From Schistosoma haematobium (lineage: Eukaryota; Platyhelminthes; Trematoda; Strigeidida; Schistosomatidae): a stretch of DNA of 64,000 nt. Where the stretch lies: NCBI RefSeq assembly GCF_000699445.3, contig NC_067198.1:31065536-31129535 (forward strand). Reading direction: 5' to 3'. Below the pieces are notes generated by a model. That model did no database searches, was not told the DNA's origin, and saw only the letters and a list, made by a program, of their open reading frames with translations. The position numbers and the translations under genes are program-made. Of the stretch, positions 1 through 11,480 are shown in pieces. How positions within the stretch are numbered: the stretch's first letter is position 1; each line of letters begins with the position of its first letter.

Positions 1-152
1 TACTTATTTCTTAGTTCATCCTTGAGATAAATATTGACTGGTTGCCAGTTAGATGTTAGAAGTTCAAAAATAGACATCTAATTATTGTATATCCTTTTCG
101 ATGATAATATACATTAATCAGATACCATAGAAATATTGCTGGCATCTGCTGG

Positions 153-728
153 CTGTTGGCTTTTGCCAACTTACGTCACCTATGGAGAAGGCGAGATATC
201 CGTCTATCAATAAAAGGACGAGTATACTGCGCGGCAGTCCGTTATGTTTTAATTTACGGCAGCGAAACATGGCCGTCAAGAGTAGAAGATACTCGTAAGC
301 TACTAGTATTTGACCACAGATGCGTTAGAAATATTGCTGATGTCTGCTGGGATCACCGGATAAGTAATAGTGAGGTTAGACGCAGGGTATTAAAGAAGGA
401 TGGTAAATCAGTCGATGAGGTTATGAATCTTCATCGACTGAGATGGTTGGGTCAAGTGTTGCGTATGCCTGAATACCGATTACCACGACGCACAATACTG
501 ACTAGTGTTGGGGATGGTTAGAAGAAAGTTAGGAACGGCCAAACCAAAACGTGGCATCAATGCTTGAAGCCACTAGCTTCTAGTCTGAGCCATGTTGGTA
601 GATGCAGACCACTTGGTTGGGGTCCGCGTGACTATCACAATCAATGGTTGGAGACGCTGGGTGACATGGCTCAGGATCGATCACAATGGTGTAGGTGTAT
701 ACACTCTTTTTCTTCCTTTAAACTATGA
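153..728 (+). pseudogene. RTE-like non-LTR retrotransposon, C-terminal end of reverse transcriptase ORF
   Basis: The frame reads through the region after the RT fingers/palm of schistosome RTE-like elements: an ANLRHLWRRRDIRLS block, then YGSETWP, LVFDHRCVRNIA, a long RLRWLGQVLRMPE block, and WGPRDYHNQWLETLGDMAQ near the end. A TAG at 519-521 interrupts an otherwise continuous frame that ends at TGA 726-728; the stop replaces what is normally a tryptophan in the GDGW motif. The upstream RT catalytic domain and endonuclease are missing, so this is a 5'-truncated dead copy. The family assignment (SR2-like RTE) comes from remembered motif similarity and is tentative; the non-LTR RT identity is firm. 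Confidence 0.8.
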
Positions 729-934
729 GATTAAAACCGCTTCATATCTTTCTTTCTACGTACTAATTCTTTCTTCCTGTACTATATCCTTCTGTACAAT
801 CTTTTTTTATATATTACCACCACTGAATTAACTACTATGAATTTGGTGTTCATCTTGTAGTGTTAATGAGGTATGGCAACTTGGACCGATGCATATATGC
901 GCCTGGTCCTACGTTGTAGCTGACTGACTGACTG
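729..934 (+). repeat. 3' UTR and terminal CTGA repeat of the same RTE-like copy
   Basis: The sequence following the stop contains a segment (863-920) that recurs in inverted form at 2815-2890 and in decayed form near 6500-6570, then ends in a short (CTGA)n run at about 920-934. RTE-clade elements commonly end in short tandem repeats instead of poly(A), so this is read as the true 3' terminus of the copy. Confidence 0.65.
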
Positions 935-2631
935 ATATTCTTTTCGATGTATATTGCCAGCAGCACAATGTTTCTGATTGGGCTCTTGTACAATGAAATG
1001 TTGCAAATTTTTCACAAACGCACCTGAATAGATTATGCAAATAATAGGCATAATGATGTGTTAAAACAAATAACAAGACATATAACATACTGAAATATCC
1101 AGATGGCAGGAACAGGTAGCCAAGATATTCAAACAAGCTGACACTGTATTTCCAGATACCTAAGTATTTTCTGTTACGAAGAAGCTACCATTGTAAACTA
1201 ACATTTATTTAGTAAATAGTTGTAAATATATATAACTATGGTAGATAAGAATACCTTTCTAAGAACTGAAATAGTGGCTCTTTCTTATTTACATACAAAA
1301 AGTGTTTCTAAATACTAATAAAGTTGGAAAATAACTGTAGAAGCAAATTTTAAAGCCCTATGGCAAAAGATGTACAAAGATTCACAGACAGAGTAGTCAT
1401 TACATGAAACGACGATTCTCATTTCAGTTACTGATAATATCGTGACCACCCATTAATCAAAAGTTTCCAAAAACCAAGATAAAATAGCTAGATGTTGATC
1501 CTTATTCGTTAGTGACACATCAACTAAAGTTAGTCAATGACGAAAACTTTAAAACATTCAATTTTCATAAACAAAATTAAAGATTTGAAACAAAGATTTG
1601 CCATTCAAACAAAAAAGAATAAATAAATCAAACCATATGTATTCTCATAAATGTTGACATATGCTTCAAGTATTTTAGTTGCTTTCATATATAATGAATT
1701 TATAATAATAATTATCCTTATGAAAACATTTTCCCTTTATAGTAAATATAAAATAAACTTTATCACAACAGTATTTCCTTAAGTAGTAAATTATAAATAT
1801 TAAAATTAAGTATTTATGATTTATATCAGTAGTATATGTCTGTCAATTAGAGCATAGAAGTTTCCAAAAACAAACTAAACTAACCAACATTAAAACTTAA
1901 ATATGTATGATAATCATTGGATTAGATTAAATATTTGTCATCTGTTTTATCTACATTGAAAGAAGTGATTTTCACATAAGAATAAAATAGTATAATAATT
2001 GAACATTCAACTGACATTAAATACAATCTTATCATGATATTTAACATAAATTCTGATAGTGTATGATTGTATTCCGTATTGAATATTGAAACATTTCTAT
2101 CTTATAACATCTTTTATCATGAAGGATATTCCGATGAAATTTATAATAATTTAATGGTAGTAGTTTTTATTTGTTTGTTTGTTGTTGTTGTGACTTTGTG
2201 AATAAAAAAAAATTGAAGAATTTTTTAAATTTTTCTCCCAACAACATAATTTAGTTATTTTAAATTTTACCCGATATACTGGTTTATACCGGGGGGTTTT
2301 TTAATTCTTGTAGAAATGAAGGAAATCGGTAATGTATTTACACTTTTTCACCGAAATATATATATATATATGTACATGACAGAATAGATTTTTTCTTTTC
2401 CTTTTTAACTTTCTTTACATTGCTATCTGATTGTAGAAATAATCAATTAGACAAGAGTTAGTGTCATTTTATAAGTGCAAATTAAATAATCAGTATATAT
2501 TAGATTGTAAAATATTAACTAAAACAAGAAAAAAAAATGACAAAACAGAAACTAAACTAAAAGATTTTGTTATAGATTATTTGAACATAATTTTACATTG
2601 AACATAGTATTATTATGATTATCTAATGTGA
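935..2631. other. AT-rich intergenic sequence, nothing recognised
   Basis: No coding frame with family motifs, RNA gene or clear repeat unit is visible. There is a short (AT)n stretch near 2355-2372 and several A/T homopolymers. The short open frames here have AT-driven composition and no recognisable domain. Confidence 0.5.
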
Positions 2632-2692
2632 ATGAGAATGCTGGTCGGCTGCCTATACTCCATTAGCAGTAACAGGAGTAAGTAAGTAACTA
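2632..2692 (+). repeat. 3' tail fragment of an RTE-like element
   Basis: This 60-bp piece matches the end of the element at 13888-15300: the codons for a GWRMLV-GLCS-type C terminus and a following GTAAGTAAGTAA terminal repeat. It is only the last part of the ORF and the tail, decayed. Similar pieces lie at 5303-5360 and 15240-15300. Confidence 0.55.
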
Positions 2693-2814
2693 ATGTGAAC
2701 AACTACTTATCGTACATATAATTCTAAATTAAGTAGTCGGATGGTAATTTATGAATGAACCAAACAGAATTAATCTAGTAGATCTTGAGTTTTAGCGCGA
2801 AATTCATTCATCTC

Positions 2815-2890
2815 AATCAGTCAGTCAGTAAGTTACAACATAGGACCAGGCACATATATTATCTCGGTCCAAGTTACCATACCTTAGCTA
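2815..2890 (-). repeat. Inverted 3' end of an RTE-like element
   Basis: Read on the minus strand, this piece matches the 3' UTR and (CTGA)n tail at 863-934, including the segment around GGTATGG-AACTTGGACCG. It carries no coding sequence. It is an extreme 5' truncation, as is common for target-primed insertions. Confidence 0.6.
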
Positions 2891-3432
2891 AACAGCATTT
2901 CAGCATTATAACTTATATCAATTCATGATGAAAACCTTAATGTAAATTTTAAATTCTAACATCTAACTGTGAATCTAAATCTAAATTATTCATAATAATT
3001 CTTAACCATTATCTAATCCCAGTAAATGAGTGAACATTCTCAAGATCACTGAATCATTGTTTAAAGATCATTCATATATTATAGTTTTTCTTTACCAAGT
3101 TTTTCAGATGCATAAAATTACAATCACTATTATTACTGATATACATTTTGAAAACTTTCTGTCAACATAAGGAATCATTTATTCATTTAAAATATTAAAA
3201 TAAACCTTTGAAAAATACTTAAATATGTACATAGTTCAATTTTGTTTCCCAGTTCAATAGACCAATAACTTTGATAATAATAAAATAAATTGATATAATG
3301 TAACAGAAATTAATTAAATATTCTTTCATTAAATTATTAAACATCATATGAAAATCACAATATAAGATTTAACTGAATAAATCTTGATAAAACTTGTTTA
3401 ATTTGTAGTAAAATATCAATTAGTTCATCAGA

Positions 3433-3917
3433 AGAGGTTTTGTGAAGATTACAGTAATTTCAATGGTTGAGATCATGAGTCAATTAAAGCCAGACCACTA
3501 TAGAAAACCTGAAAGCACTGGAAGGCCGTTTCGTCCTATTGTGGGACTCCTCAGCAGTGCGCATCCATGATCTCGCCCCCGCTAGATTCGAACACACGAC
3601 CTATCAGTCTCGTGTGCGAGTGCTTAACCACTAGACCACTGACACGGCCGACATCCAATAGTGTTAATCTCTAACTCCAACCAATCAACGAAATTGAGCG
3701 ACACATCCACCATTGTCATCAGTGAGTTACTATCTCACAACAGACCTAATTGAACTCCACTGGTCAGTGCTCCTCACTAGAAGTTTAGAAAATATCTCTT
3801 GAAGCCAGTCACTGGTTAGCATATGTTGATTATAATCAAAAGGAATTTTGTGGATATTATAGTAATTTCAATGGTTGAGATCATCAGTCAGTTGAAGCTA
3901 GACCATCATTAATTAGT
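3433..3917 (-). repeat. tRNA-derived SINE (Sm-alpha-like) with hammerhead core, minus strand
   Basis: On the minus strand the order is a 5' leader, a tRNA-like part with an A-box-like TGGTCTAGTGG and a B-box-like GTTCGAA, a hammerhead ribozyme core, and a 3' end that reads into CCATTGAAATTACTATAATA-type sequence. The right edge (3836-3917) repeats the left edge (3433-3500), so the copy has related sequence at both ends. It is diverged and presumably inactive. Such elements depend on LINE enzymes in trans; the RTE-like remnants nearby are plausible partners. Confidence 0.75.
3528..3554 (-). ncRNA. Hammerhead ribozyme core in SINE
   Basis: On the minus strand the conserved CTGAGGAG box is followed by a stem II hairpin (GTCCC/GGAC arms) and CGAAAC. 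Both conserved core boxes are intact. I could not confirm the stem III pairing or a cleavage triplet with certainty, so self-cleavage is not claimed. Confidence 0.6.
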
Positions 3918-5302
3918 TGCTAACCCATCATAAAATTAATTATTATTTAGTTTCAATGTTAGATAATTTATTTTCGGATCAAAGAAGACAAGCATGGAGT
4001 TAAAAATTTAGGAAGGTTATTGATAGATAACTTATAAATTGTTTTAATATTGTATTTTTATATAGTTGTTCAGTTTCACATGAATAAATAGAGCCAAAAT
4101 GATCATGTTAATCAATTCATTGTATGTTGTTACTTCATCTTAGTTACGTATAACTTAATACCTTATTTGAACTAAAATAAACAACACGTATTAGCCAACT
4201 TGAAGTTAATAAAATAAAAATTCATTATAAACTTAATGAATTATTTGAAACATGTAATCCTTGAAAAAGTTTGAACCAGATTACCAGGCAAAACGTTGGA
4301 TTTGCTTCAAATTCCTCCATTGAGATTTTACAAATACATTCTTCTTCATGTAATCATACTGTTTACATAAGTTTTATAAGTTTGCAATAGTATTTCAATA
4401 AATCTAATACTTAATTCTATTATCCCTATCCATATTCCGATAGTTTACTAACCATTGAGTACATGAAACAAAGTGAAAACGTTAAACATAGTTAAAAATA
4501 ATCATTAAACTAAATCATATTAGCTCTGATGAAATTCATAACGGTTATAATAACTAAGTAGTTCAAACATGATCGTAATATTCATAAAGCTTAAATGATT
4601 AATTCCTAATTACTATTGTAGAAGAAATAAACGATGTTAATAGTTTAAAGATCTCCATCATATTAAAAGACTAATATTTAAACGAAAAATATTCATTTCG
4701 ATAAATTCTCTTCAGGTTCTACAATTATATATCCAAACTAATAATCCGAGAAATGGCCAGGTTAAGGGCAAAGTACATCGTTTAAGGTATAAGAATTTAG
4801 GATTGTTAAACAAAATACAATAAAACTGTTAATGTTGATATGATACATATAGAATGTTAACTTGAATCTGTATATATGTGAAGTGAAATTTAAGATCCAT
4901 GGTCAATGATGTTAATAGTGTTTTTTTAATTATTATTTCAACTGATATGATGATTTCATGTATTTCACTTAATATTTTGTCATTTAAAAACGGATAATCA
5001 GTCAATGTTACTTACTTAACCTTTCTCCATTTTAATTATTTGTATAACCTCCATTATAACATTTTTACTTAGTTATGATTTTACATATTAACTAATTTAT
5101 TACTTCTTAAATGAAATTCCGTTTAGTAATTTCCAAAATAAATTAATATTGAATAACTAAACTTATGAAATTATTTGTGTTTAATCTCCGCCAAGTGTGT
5201 ATCTTAGTATTGTTAAGGTAAACAAAATAGCTAACTATTATTTCATAACTTTAAGATGATACTTCAATTAAGAGTAGGTTGATTATGTAAATACCCAATA
5301 TA
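3918..5302. other. AT-rich intergenic sequence, nothing recognised
   Basis: No supported gene or repeat was found. Open frames are short and of low complexity. Confidence 0.5.
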
Positions 5303-5360
5303 GGGTTGGATGGCGGCTTATGCTCCTCCACGAGGAGTAACAGGCGTAAATAAATCATTA
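5303..5360 (+). repeat. 3' tail fragment of an RTE-like element
   Basis: The segment contains the same GCTCCTCCACGAGGAGTAAC stretch as the 3' end of the element at 13888-15300, followed by GCGTAAATAAAT. That stretch can itself fold as a short hairpin (CTCCTC/GAGGAG). Nothing else of the element is present. Confidence 0.6.
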
Positions 5361-5871
5361 TGTAAAGTATTAATTTGTAAGTATTTGTGAAAAAATTAAT
5401 AACCGGCTACAACGAATACACCATGATGCTTGTAAATATTTTTTTTGAATGTTATGTTTCAATTTTTTTTAAATTTTTGAATGAACTCATTAATTAAATT
5501 ATTCAAAAGCTCACTAATCTAGTTATTCCTACTTTCATTGTAATAAAGTATAATGATGTCGTAAGAAATACCCTAAAATTTCTCCAACTGTTATACCAAT
5601 CACAATAATATTCATTGCTTAAATATGATAACAGATCATTTTGTCAAGAAAATAATTCAAGTTTTACCAATTTCTTATATAAACACTCCCCATTAACATT
5701 TTGAGCTAAAGAAAAAAAGCATTCAAATACTGGGTTTATTTCTTGTTCTTAAATAATAGTAAAAGTGTCAGTCTTGATAACATAAAACATCCTTCATTTT
5801 GTAAGGATACTTAGCTGTGATCTAACAGTTCAAACTGTATTCTCTGTAAACATTGAATAAGCAGCTTTTTG

Positions 5872-5873
5872 TC

Positions 5874-5929
<56 letters not shown>
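5872..5929. repeat. (TA)n microsatellite
   Basis: A nearly pure TA dinucleotide run of more than 50 bp, with one CA interruption near its start. It is expected to vary in length and to be a weak point for assembly. Confidence 0.95.
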
Positions 5930-5932
<3 letters not shown>

Positions 5933-5994
5933 AGCATAGGTTTACTTGAACTATATATTGTTGTTGAATATTGTAAACCAGCTACAAAAATTTA

Positions 5995-6575
5995 GCGGAC
6001 GGTAGAGCTCATATAAGCGCATAAGTTGAAGTGTTCTGTTAAAACACTAGTTTATATTGACCTTAAGTGATCAGATAGAAGATTAAGTTCAAATAATACC
6101 ACTGGCTATCACCGAAGGCGATGTCAACTAATGTAAGAGTAGATTAGGAGAAAATTAAACTCAGGTTAACCAAGACATGACATCAATTCATGAAGTCACT
6201 TAGTGTTAGATAGATGTATAATAATACATGTAGATTAACTGGTATAGGTCTAGGCGATTATCATGATGGTTGAAGATGTAGAATGCTATGACTCAGTATC
6301 GGTGGGAATATAGAGGATGTATTCATTATTTGTTTCCCCTAAATCTTGAGTTTTGAAATTCTTATGCCTTTAATCTTCAGAATTCATTTCTTTCTTCTCA
6401 AGAAATTGTCTATAATTAATATTTTCTTCCACTACTAATACTATTGCTATCTTCATTACTCTAACCCTTTTCTTCATATTTTCATCTCGCTGTTCTGATA
6501 TAATGTAGCAGCTTGAACTGACGCATATGTATACCAGGTTCAACGTTATTTCTGACTTAATAAGTGACTAATAGA
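5995..6575 (+). pseudogene. Heavily decayed RTE-like 3' end
   Basis: Scattered pieces keep the order of the RTE copy at 153-934: a decayed counterpart of the TKTWHQ region near 6160-6200, a WGPRDY-like region near 6240-6270, and a decayed 3' UTR near 6500-6570. Several frameshifts and stops separate them. The identification rests on collinearity with the better copy, not on an open frame, so it is moderate at best. Confidence 0.4.
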
Positions 6576-7086
6576 TTGTCGTTGTATTCTATTGAAATCA
6601 AGTAGTTATTAAACATATCAATAGAAAACGAATTAATAGTCAAGTCACAACTACTCAATCTATCCTAGAAAGTTACAATTCTTTTTAAAGTCGTAGAAGT
6701 ACCTTTATTTCACAAGTATTGAAATATTAAGAATCTAGTTTAGTTGATCCACTTTGTTTTACTAAATCCTTCAGAATGGAAATTTGATTTAAGAAAAAAA
6801 AGTGAAACTGTTTTTATCATTCACATGAACACAATCCTACCCGTCTATATATAATTCATTTTGTAACCAATTGAAGAATAACGAAATTCAATGATGATGT
6901 TCTCTAAAACATGAAAAAATGTACGATTTGGATCAATTTTAATATGAATAAGCCATGATCTCTTTTTGTGTACAAATATTCAGTATAAATTCTGAAGGTG
7001 TTTTGTATCTAATGATTGATACGTTTATATCGCTTCATATGCATAATGTTAAAAGGTTTCATATAAATTGAAAATAGATTGATAAA

Positions 7087-7097
7087 ACTCATTAAAA
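7087..7097. repeat. Target-site duplication, left
   Basis: ACTCATTAAAA occurs here and again at 7877-7887, immediately outside the SINE foldback between them. Confidence 0.7.
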
Positions 7098-7100
7098 TTC

Positions 7101-7848
7101 TTTTGATTAAGATCATGAACCGATTGATGTTAGACCATCACAATTGAAAACCTGGAAAAACTGGACGGCCGTTCCGTCCTATTGTGGGACCCCTCAGCAG
7201 TGCGCACCCACGATCCCGCGAGCGGGATTCGAACCCAGGGCCGTCGGTCTCGCGCGCGAACGCTTGACCAACTGGACCACTGAGCCGGCATCCAGTGGTG
7301 ATAGTTTCTAACATCAACCAATCCACGAAATTGCGCGACCAACTTCCATTGTACTGAGGTAGATACCTGTCTCTACCCGACAAGGATTAGCTCCACTGGT
7401 CACGGCTTCTCACTAGAACTCCGAGAATTCCCTCACGAAGCTAGTCACTAGTGAGCACATGTTAATTACTAGTATAGGGGTTGTGGAGATTATTAAGTTT
7501 TTGATTGAGATCATGAGGGAATCCTCGGAGTTCTAGTGAGAAGCCGTGACCAGTGGAGCTAATCCTTGTCGGGTAGAGACAGGTATCTACCTCAGTACAA
7601 TGGAAGTTGGTCGCGCAATTTCGTGGATTGGTTGATGTTAGAAACTATCACCACTGGATGCCGGCTCAGTGGTCCAGTTGGTCAAGCGTTCGCGCGCGAG
7701 ACCGACGGCCCTGGGTTCGAATCCCGCTCGCGGGATCGTGGATGCGCACTGCTGAGGGGTCCCACAATAGGACGGAACGGCCGTCCAGTTTTTCCAGGTT
7801 TTCAATTGTGATGGTCTAACATCAATCGGTTCATGATCTCAATCAAAA
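7101..7848. mobile_element. Foldback dimer of a hammerhead SINE (334-bp inverted arms)
   Basis: The left arm (7101-7434) and right arm (7515-7848) are almost exact reverse complements, each holding the tRNA-like A and B boxes, the hammerhead region and the SINE 3' end; an 80-bp spacer (7435-7514) separates them. The short frames in the two arms translate to the same protein on opposite strands, which shows how similar the arms are but does not indicate coding function. The whole unit is flanked by an 11-bp direct repeat, so it appears to have inserted as one piece. Both hammerhead cores carry the same changes (CTGAGGGG and CGGAAC), which fits arms copied from one another. The RNA would form a hairpin of more than 300 bp. 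Confidence 0.85.
7752..7778 (+). ncRNA. Degenerate hammerhead core (right arm of foldback)
   Basis: CTGAGGGG, a stem II hairpin and CGGAAC correspond to the two conserved boxes, but each box has one substitution (A to G in both). A mirror copy lies in the left arm at about 7172-7197 on the minus strand. Probably catalytically dead. Confidence 0.5.
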
Positions 7849-7876
7849 ACTTAATAATCTACACAACCCCTATACT

Positions 7877-7887
7877 ACTCATTAAAA
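7877..7887. repeat. Target-site duplication, right
   Basis: Second copy of ACTCATTAAAA, matching 7087-7097. Confidence 0.7.
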
Positions 7888-8099
7888 ATTACCAAATCAT
7901 TTTATTTTGATTTCTGTCAACTCATTGTACATAAAATATGCTAATGTATTATACATTTTAATTATTTTCTGAATATTTGATTCTTCAGTCTGAATTCGTT
8001 TACATTTTTTTATGATCCATTTTTCATCACAAATCGATATCGGTTTTAGAGTTATAATTCTTCTTTAACTTAATAATTTAATCAATTTCCAATATAGGT

Positions 8100-8209
8100 A
8101 CCCCTGAATAATTTCGTTTATATCCTGTAAAATAGTAAATCCACATGTGGCGCATATATATTCGGTGCCCTCTTGTACCAATATTTATGTGTTCAAATAA
8201 ATAAATAAA
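8100..8209 (+). repeat. Probable non-LTR element 3' end with AATA-type tail
   Basis: A short segment ends in AATAAATAAATAAA (about 8196-8209), the style of tail seen on CR1-like elements. Its upstream part resembles schistosome retrotransposon 3' UTRs as I remember them, but no coding sequence is present. Confidence 0.35.
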
Positions 8210-9287
8210 ATTCTTATAATTCTGAATCAAAAACCAAATAAAGAATGTATTAGGAATAGTCTATTTCAGGAGTTTATTTGAGCAGATAAATCATTAAAGA
8301 TAATGAAATTCAGATGGGATTGGTATAGTCAATTCAATTTCTTTATGTTTCAGCTTACATAGTTCATACAGATATTGGTAAGTTAAGCTAATAGATAAAA
8401 AAAAGAATAAATAGATTAGGCGATAAACAGATAAGAGCACAGATGAAACATACACAAAGAGTACAAGAACAATACTAAACAAGGATACGGATAAAAGTGA
8501 TTTATATGTCACATACTGTCAAAATTGTTAATATATGTTCAAGAGTAAAAATAACATAGGAGTATGAAGCCACTAATGAAATACTAAAATGATGATAGTT
8601 ATTTCTTCCTAATCTCTACTCAGAATTCGAATAAAATCTTACTCAAAACTCAAATGCATGTTGATGCCGAAAATATTATTTGAACACTGAATCGGAATTT
8701 AATGGTAATCATTTTTCTAATGTAATCACTTTATTAAAAGTCAAATGGATATCCAGTGTCATTCTTTAGTAACTGACTAATTCTTGAACTGTTCAACTCA
8801 ATAAATCAATGTTTTTCAAAAATAATATTATTGGTGCTGAAACTAATTCCTAATACATTTAATAAACGAAATTTATTCAAATGAGTACGTTAGATGATAT
8901 TATTGAACATTGGTCTTATTTTATATTAGACGCTGTGGATTAATGACGATTTCATGTGGTCATGACAAAAGATAAATTATGAAAGTTGATTGAGTACTTC
9001 GTCATGTCGTTTGATTTTTTTATTTTTCGTTATTGATGCTCTTGATATTTTATTGTCTATAGTCTATAATTACGGTGATTTCAATGATTGCTACCTTTTA
9101 TCAATCTACATATAAATTTATAATAGTTCGATAAAGATACATTCAATTTATTTTAATTTCGAATCCATAAAATTCTATTTTTTATCTACATCAACAGTAG
9201 ACAAGTGTCCATTATATGAAACTTGACAACAACAAAACATAACTCATAATTTTTCGGTGAATAGATAACCTAACTGACAAAATTAAA
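8210..9287. other. AT-rich intergenic sequence, nothing recognised
   Basis: No gene, RNA or repeat was recognised. A 72-codon minus-strand frame at 8294-8512 has an AT-driven hydrophobic composition and no motif. Confidence 0.5.
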
Positions 9288-9289
9288 AT

Positions 9290-9585
9290 AATTTCAATGG
9301 TTAAGATCATCAGTCAGTTGAAGCTAGACCACCATGGAAAACCTGGAAGCACTGGGAGTTAGAAATCAACACTGTTGGATGCCGACCGTTTCAGTGGTCT
9401 AGTGGTTAAGTGCTTGCGCGCGAAACCAGTAGGTCCTGGGTTCGAATCTCGCAGGAGGCGAGGTCGTGGATGCGCACTGCCGAGGAGTCCCACGATAGGA
9501 CGAAACGGCCGTCCAGTGCTTCCAGGTTTTCCATGTTGGTCTAGCTTCAACTGACTATAATATCCACAAAACCCATCTGATATTA
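9290..9585 (+). repeat. Hammerhead SINE with inverted 3' end at its 5' side
   Basis: The first 65 bp or so (9290-9356) are the reverse complement of the SINE 3' end. The usual tRNA-like block (A box near 9393-9410, B box GGTTCGAATCTC near 9439-9450), hammerhead region and normal 3' end follow. The ends could pair into a panhandle. Part of the normal 5' leader is missing. Confidence 0.75.
9480..9506 (+). ncRNA. Hammerhead ribozyme core, one box mutated
   Basis: CCGAGGAG stands where CTGAGGAG is expected (T to C), then a stem II hairpin and an intact CGAAAC. The substituted base is part of the catalytic core, so activity is doubtful. Confidence 0.5.
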
Positions 9586-11160
9586 AAAGTAAAATGGTTT
9601 TAAACAACTTCGATTTAAATCAATTAGAAACAATGGATGATCAGCAATTGGAAATAAAAAAAATAATGATACGTCTAAATGAAAAATAAATTGACTGAGA
9701 TTATGCTGAATAAAAAGAAAATAGTCGATTTTCACTTCATTTATAAGGGTATATATTTTCTCATTGTTGATATTAAAGAATTCAATTAATCAGTCTATAT
9801 TAGGGTATTTACATTTTGAACAGATTCCCATGATATTATCACTTAATTGTAAGTTTCTAGTAAAACTAGATAGTAACCAGCGATGGAACACAGAAAACTA
9901 ATCAATTGCAGTCCTTAAAACTAACAATTAAAAAAATGAAGACCTTTTAAAATCAAGTGAAAACTTCTTATTTTTTTCAATATACTCTCGGTCAATTTCT
10001 GCCTTATTTAGACGTATTATTACTGTTTCAACTGGTGAATTTGTCATAGTTACTGGTTAGAATTTTATTCTTTTCGTCAAATGCTTCATTTCTTTAACTA
10101 AGTACACTGATAAAGAAGGAAGGCGATTCAGCAAAGAAAATTTGCTTTCAGACGAATTCGTCTGCTTAGACTGTACACTATTATTTATAGTTACTTTGAT
10201 TTACGAAACTCATTTCCGAACATTACCCTATCTGGTTGTCCAAAGGATTACAGAAGTAAATCAAAAGCACAGTTTTGGAGTACCTAGCCAATCATGGTCA
10301 ATCCGTTTCACCAGAATCCTCCTTTCGAAATATGTATACATTGAGAAGAATTGGATCAATAAGAATGCAAATGAAAAACTTATGTACAGAAGAGGTTATT
10401 GCTATCCACCAATTTAAGCCTAACCTTTGCATACAAAAAGTGTATGTTCAATCCTCCATTCTTCCATGGTCCCAACTTCTTTTTCTACCTCTCATAATCT
10501 GTCATTCTGATTTATTCTTATTTACATAACCATTCCTGGCCTTTTCCAATTATTTTCACGACTATTAATCAGCAATTATTACATTTTTTAATAGTTCTGT
10601 TCCTAATAGCCATTAAATGGATGATTATTTTATCCTACTACCTTTTCACTAGCCCATTATTACATAGTTTCCTTCCAATATCTGAATTTTAATTCTTAAA
10701 CACATACCACTTCAAGTTTTTTAATTAATTAGCACCTTTCTAATTCACTATAGAACATTATTTTAGCAAATAAAATTGACCATATATACGATTGTCAAGC
10801 TTCAGTTAATAAAATCGTTGAAAAGAAAATTTTCTTCGTTGAATTGCCTTCCTACTTCTTCAGTGATACAATAGGTCTCTTTCATATAAATACATTTGAT
10901 TTGTGCTGACATTATGTAGAACATTCACCTCTGTGAACTAGGTTTTTGTGAGCTGATCAAGAATTAGATAAAGTTAAACTCATTAGAGTGGATATCTAGT
11001 TAGTGAAATATGTTAATCGACATAAATGTTTCTCAGTTATTCTACTTATTTATGTGAAAGGTAAAATACTGAATGATTGATTTGTCAGCCCACTAATTAT
11101 AAAATAAATTTATTTTTCCTTCCTCAAATAACCAACAGTTCATCATTATTTTACTAAGTT
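9586..11160. other. Intergenic sequence upstream of the neuropeptide exon
   Basis: Mostly AT-rich. Two overlapping open frames near 10142-10529 have possible splice-acceptor sequences, but I recognise no domain in either. Nothing here can be assigned with confidence. Confidence 0.4.
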
Positions 11161-11183
11161 AGAAAAGAAGGAATAAATGAAAT

Positions 11184-11266
11184 GTAAAAACATTCCCTAT
11201 ACATATCTTCTTTCATATAACACTTCTAATCTCTGAACTTATTTTCTATTTTTCTTATATTTATAG
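11184..11266 (+). other. Proposed small intron before the neuropeptide exon
   Basis: The donor would be AT|GTAAAA at 11182-11187 and the acceptor TTCTTATATTTATAG ending at 11266, preceded by a pyrimidine-rich tract. Splicing would join AT to G and create the start codon of a protein beginning MFLRLLLTVFF. An intron of about 83 nt is within the small class known in schistosomes. The acceptor is good; the donor is only inferred. Confidence 0.3.
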
Positions 11267-11480
11267 GTTTCTGCGATTATTATTGACTGTATTCTTCTGT
11301 GGTTTCGTTTTGTGTCAAATGGTGAATAGCCAATACAGAGAGGCAGAGTTTAATCATGCAGATCCTGATGGATATAATGCATTATATGAAGAAGATCCTA
11401 ATTACATTCAAAAACGTGTTCAATTTCTACGTCTCGGTAAAAGATTAGCCAGGAAATCTGCATATCCTTATGTTGGTTAA
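11267..11480 (+). CDS. Neuropeptide precursor, final exon (VQFLRL-amide type)
   Basis: The exon begins after a strong acceptor (AG at 11265-11266) and runs to TAA at 11478-11480. Its first residues, FLRLLLTVFFCGFVLCQ, look like the core of a signal peptide, with cleavage likely near NSQ. An acidic spacer follows, then KR, then VQFLRLG-KR: a dibasic site, a six-residue peptide, an amidation glycine and a second dibasic site, giving VQFLRL-amide. The C terminus, after RK, is SAYPYVG, which could be a second amidated peptide. The LRL-amide ending resembles myomodulin-like and FMRFamide-like peptides of flatworms. No in-frame ATG precedes the signal sequence in this exon, so an upstream exon is required. 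It would be secreted from neurons and act on a G-protein-coupled receptor. The precursor class is well supported; the family name is inference. Confidence 0.75.

Noticed and set aside
7680..7745. tRNA gene candidates (also 9393-9450, 18660-18730, 21030-21085)
   Set aside because: They have A and B boxes but sit inside SINE copies with hammerheads and target duplications, and do not form a standard cloverleaf with an acceptor stem.
7138..7811. Two identical 81-codon proteins on opposite strands
   Set aside because: They are the two arms of the SINE foldback translated, not genes.
10142..10529. Possible host exon with AG acceptors near 10152 and 10257
   Set aside because: Two overlapping frames compete, no domain is recognisable and no donor is convincing. 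Kept only as a remark.
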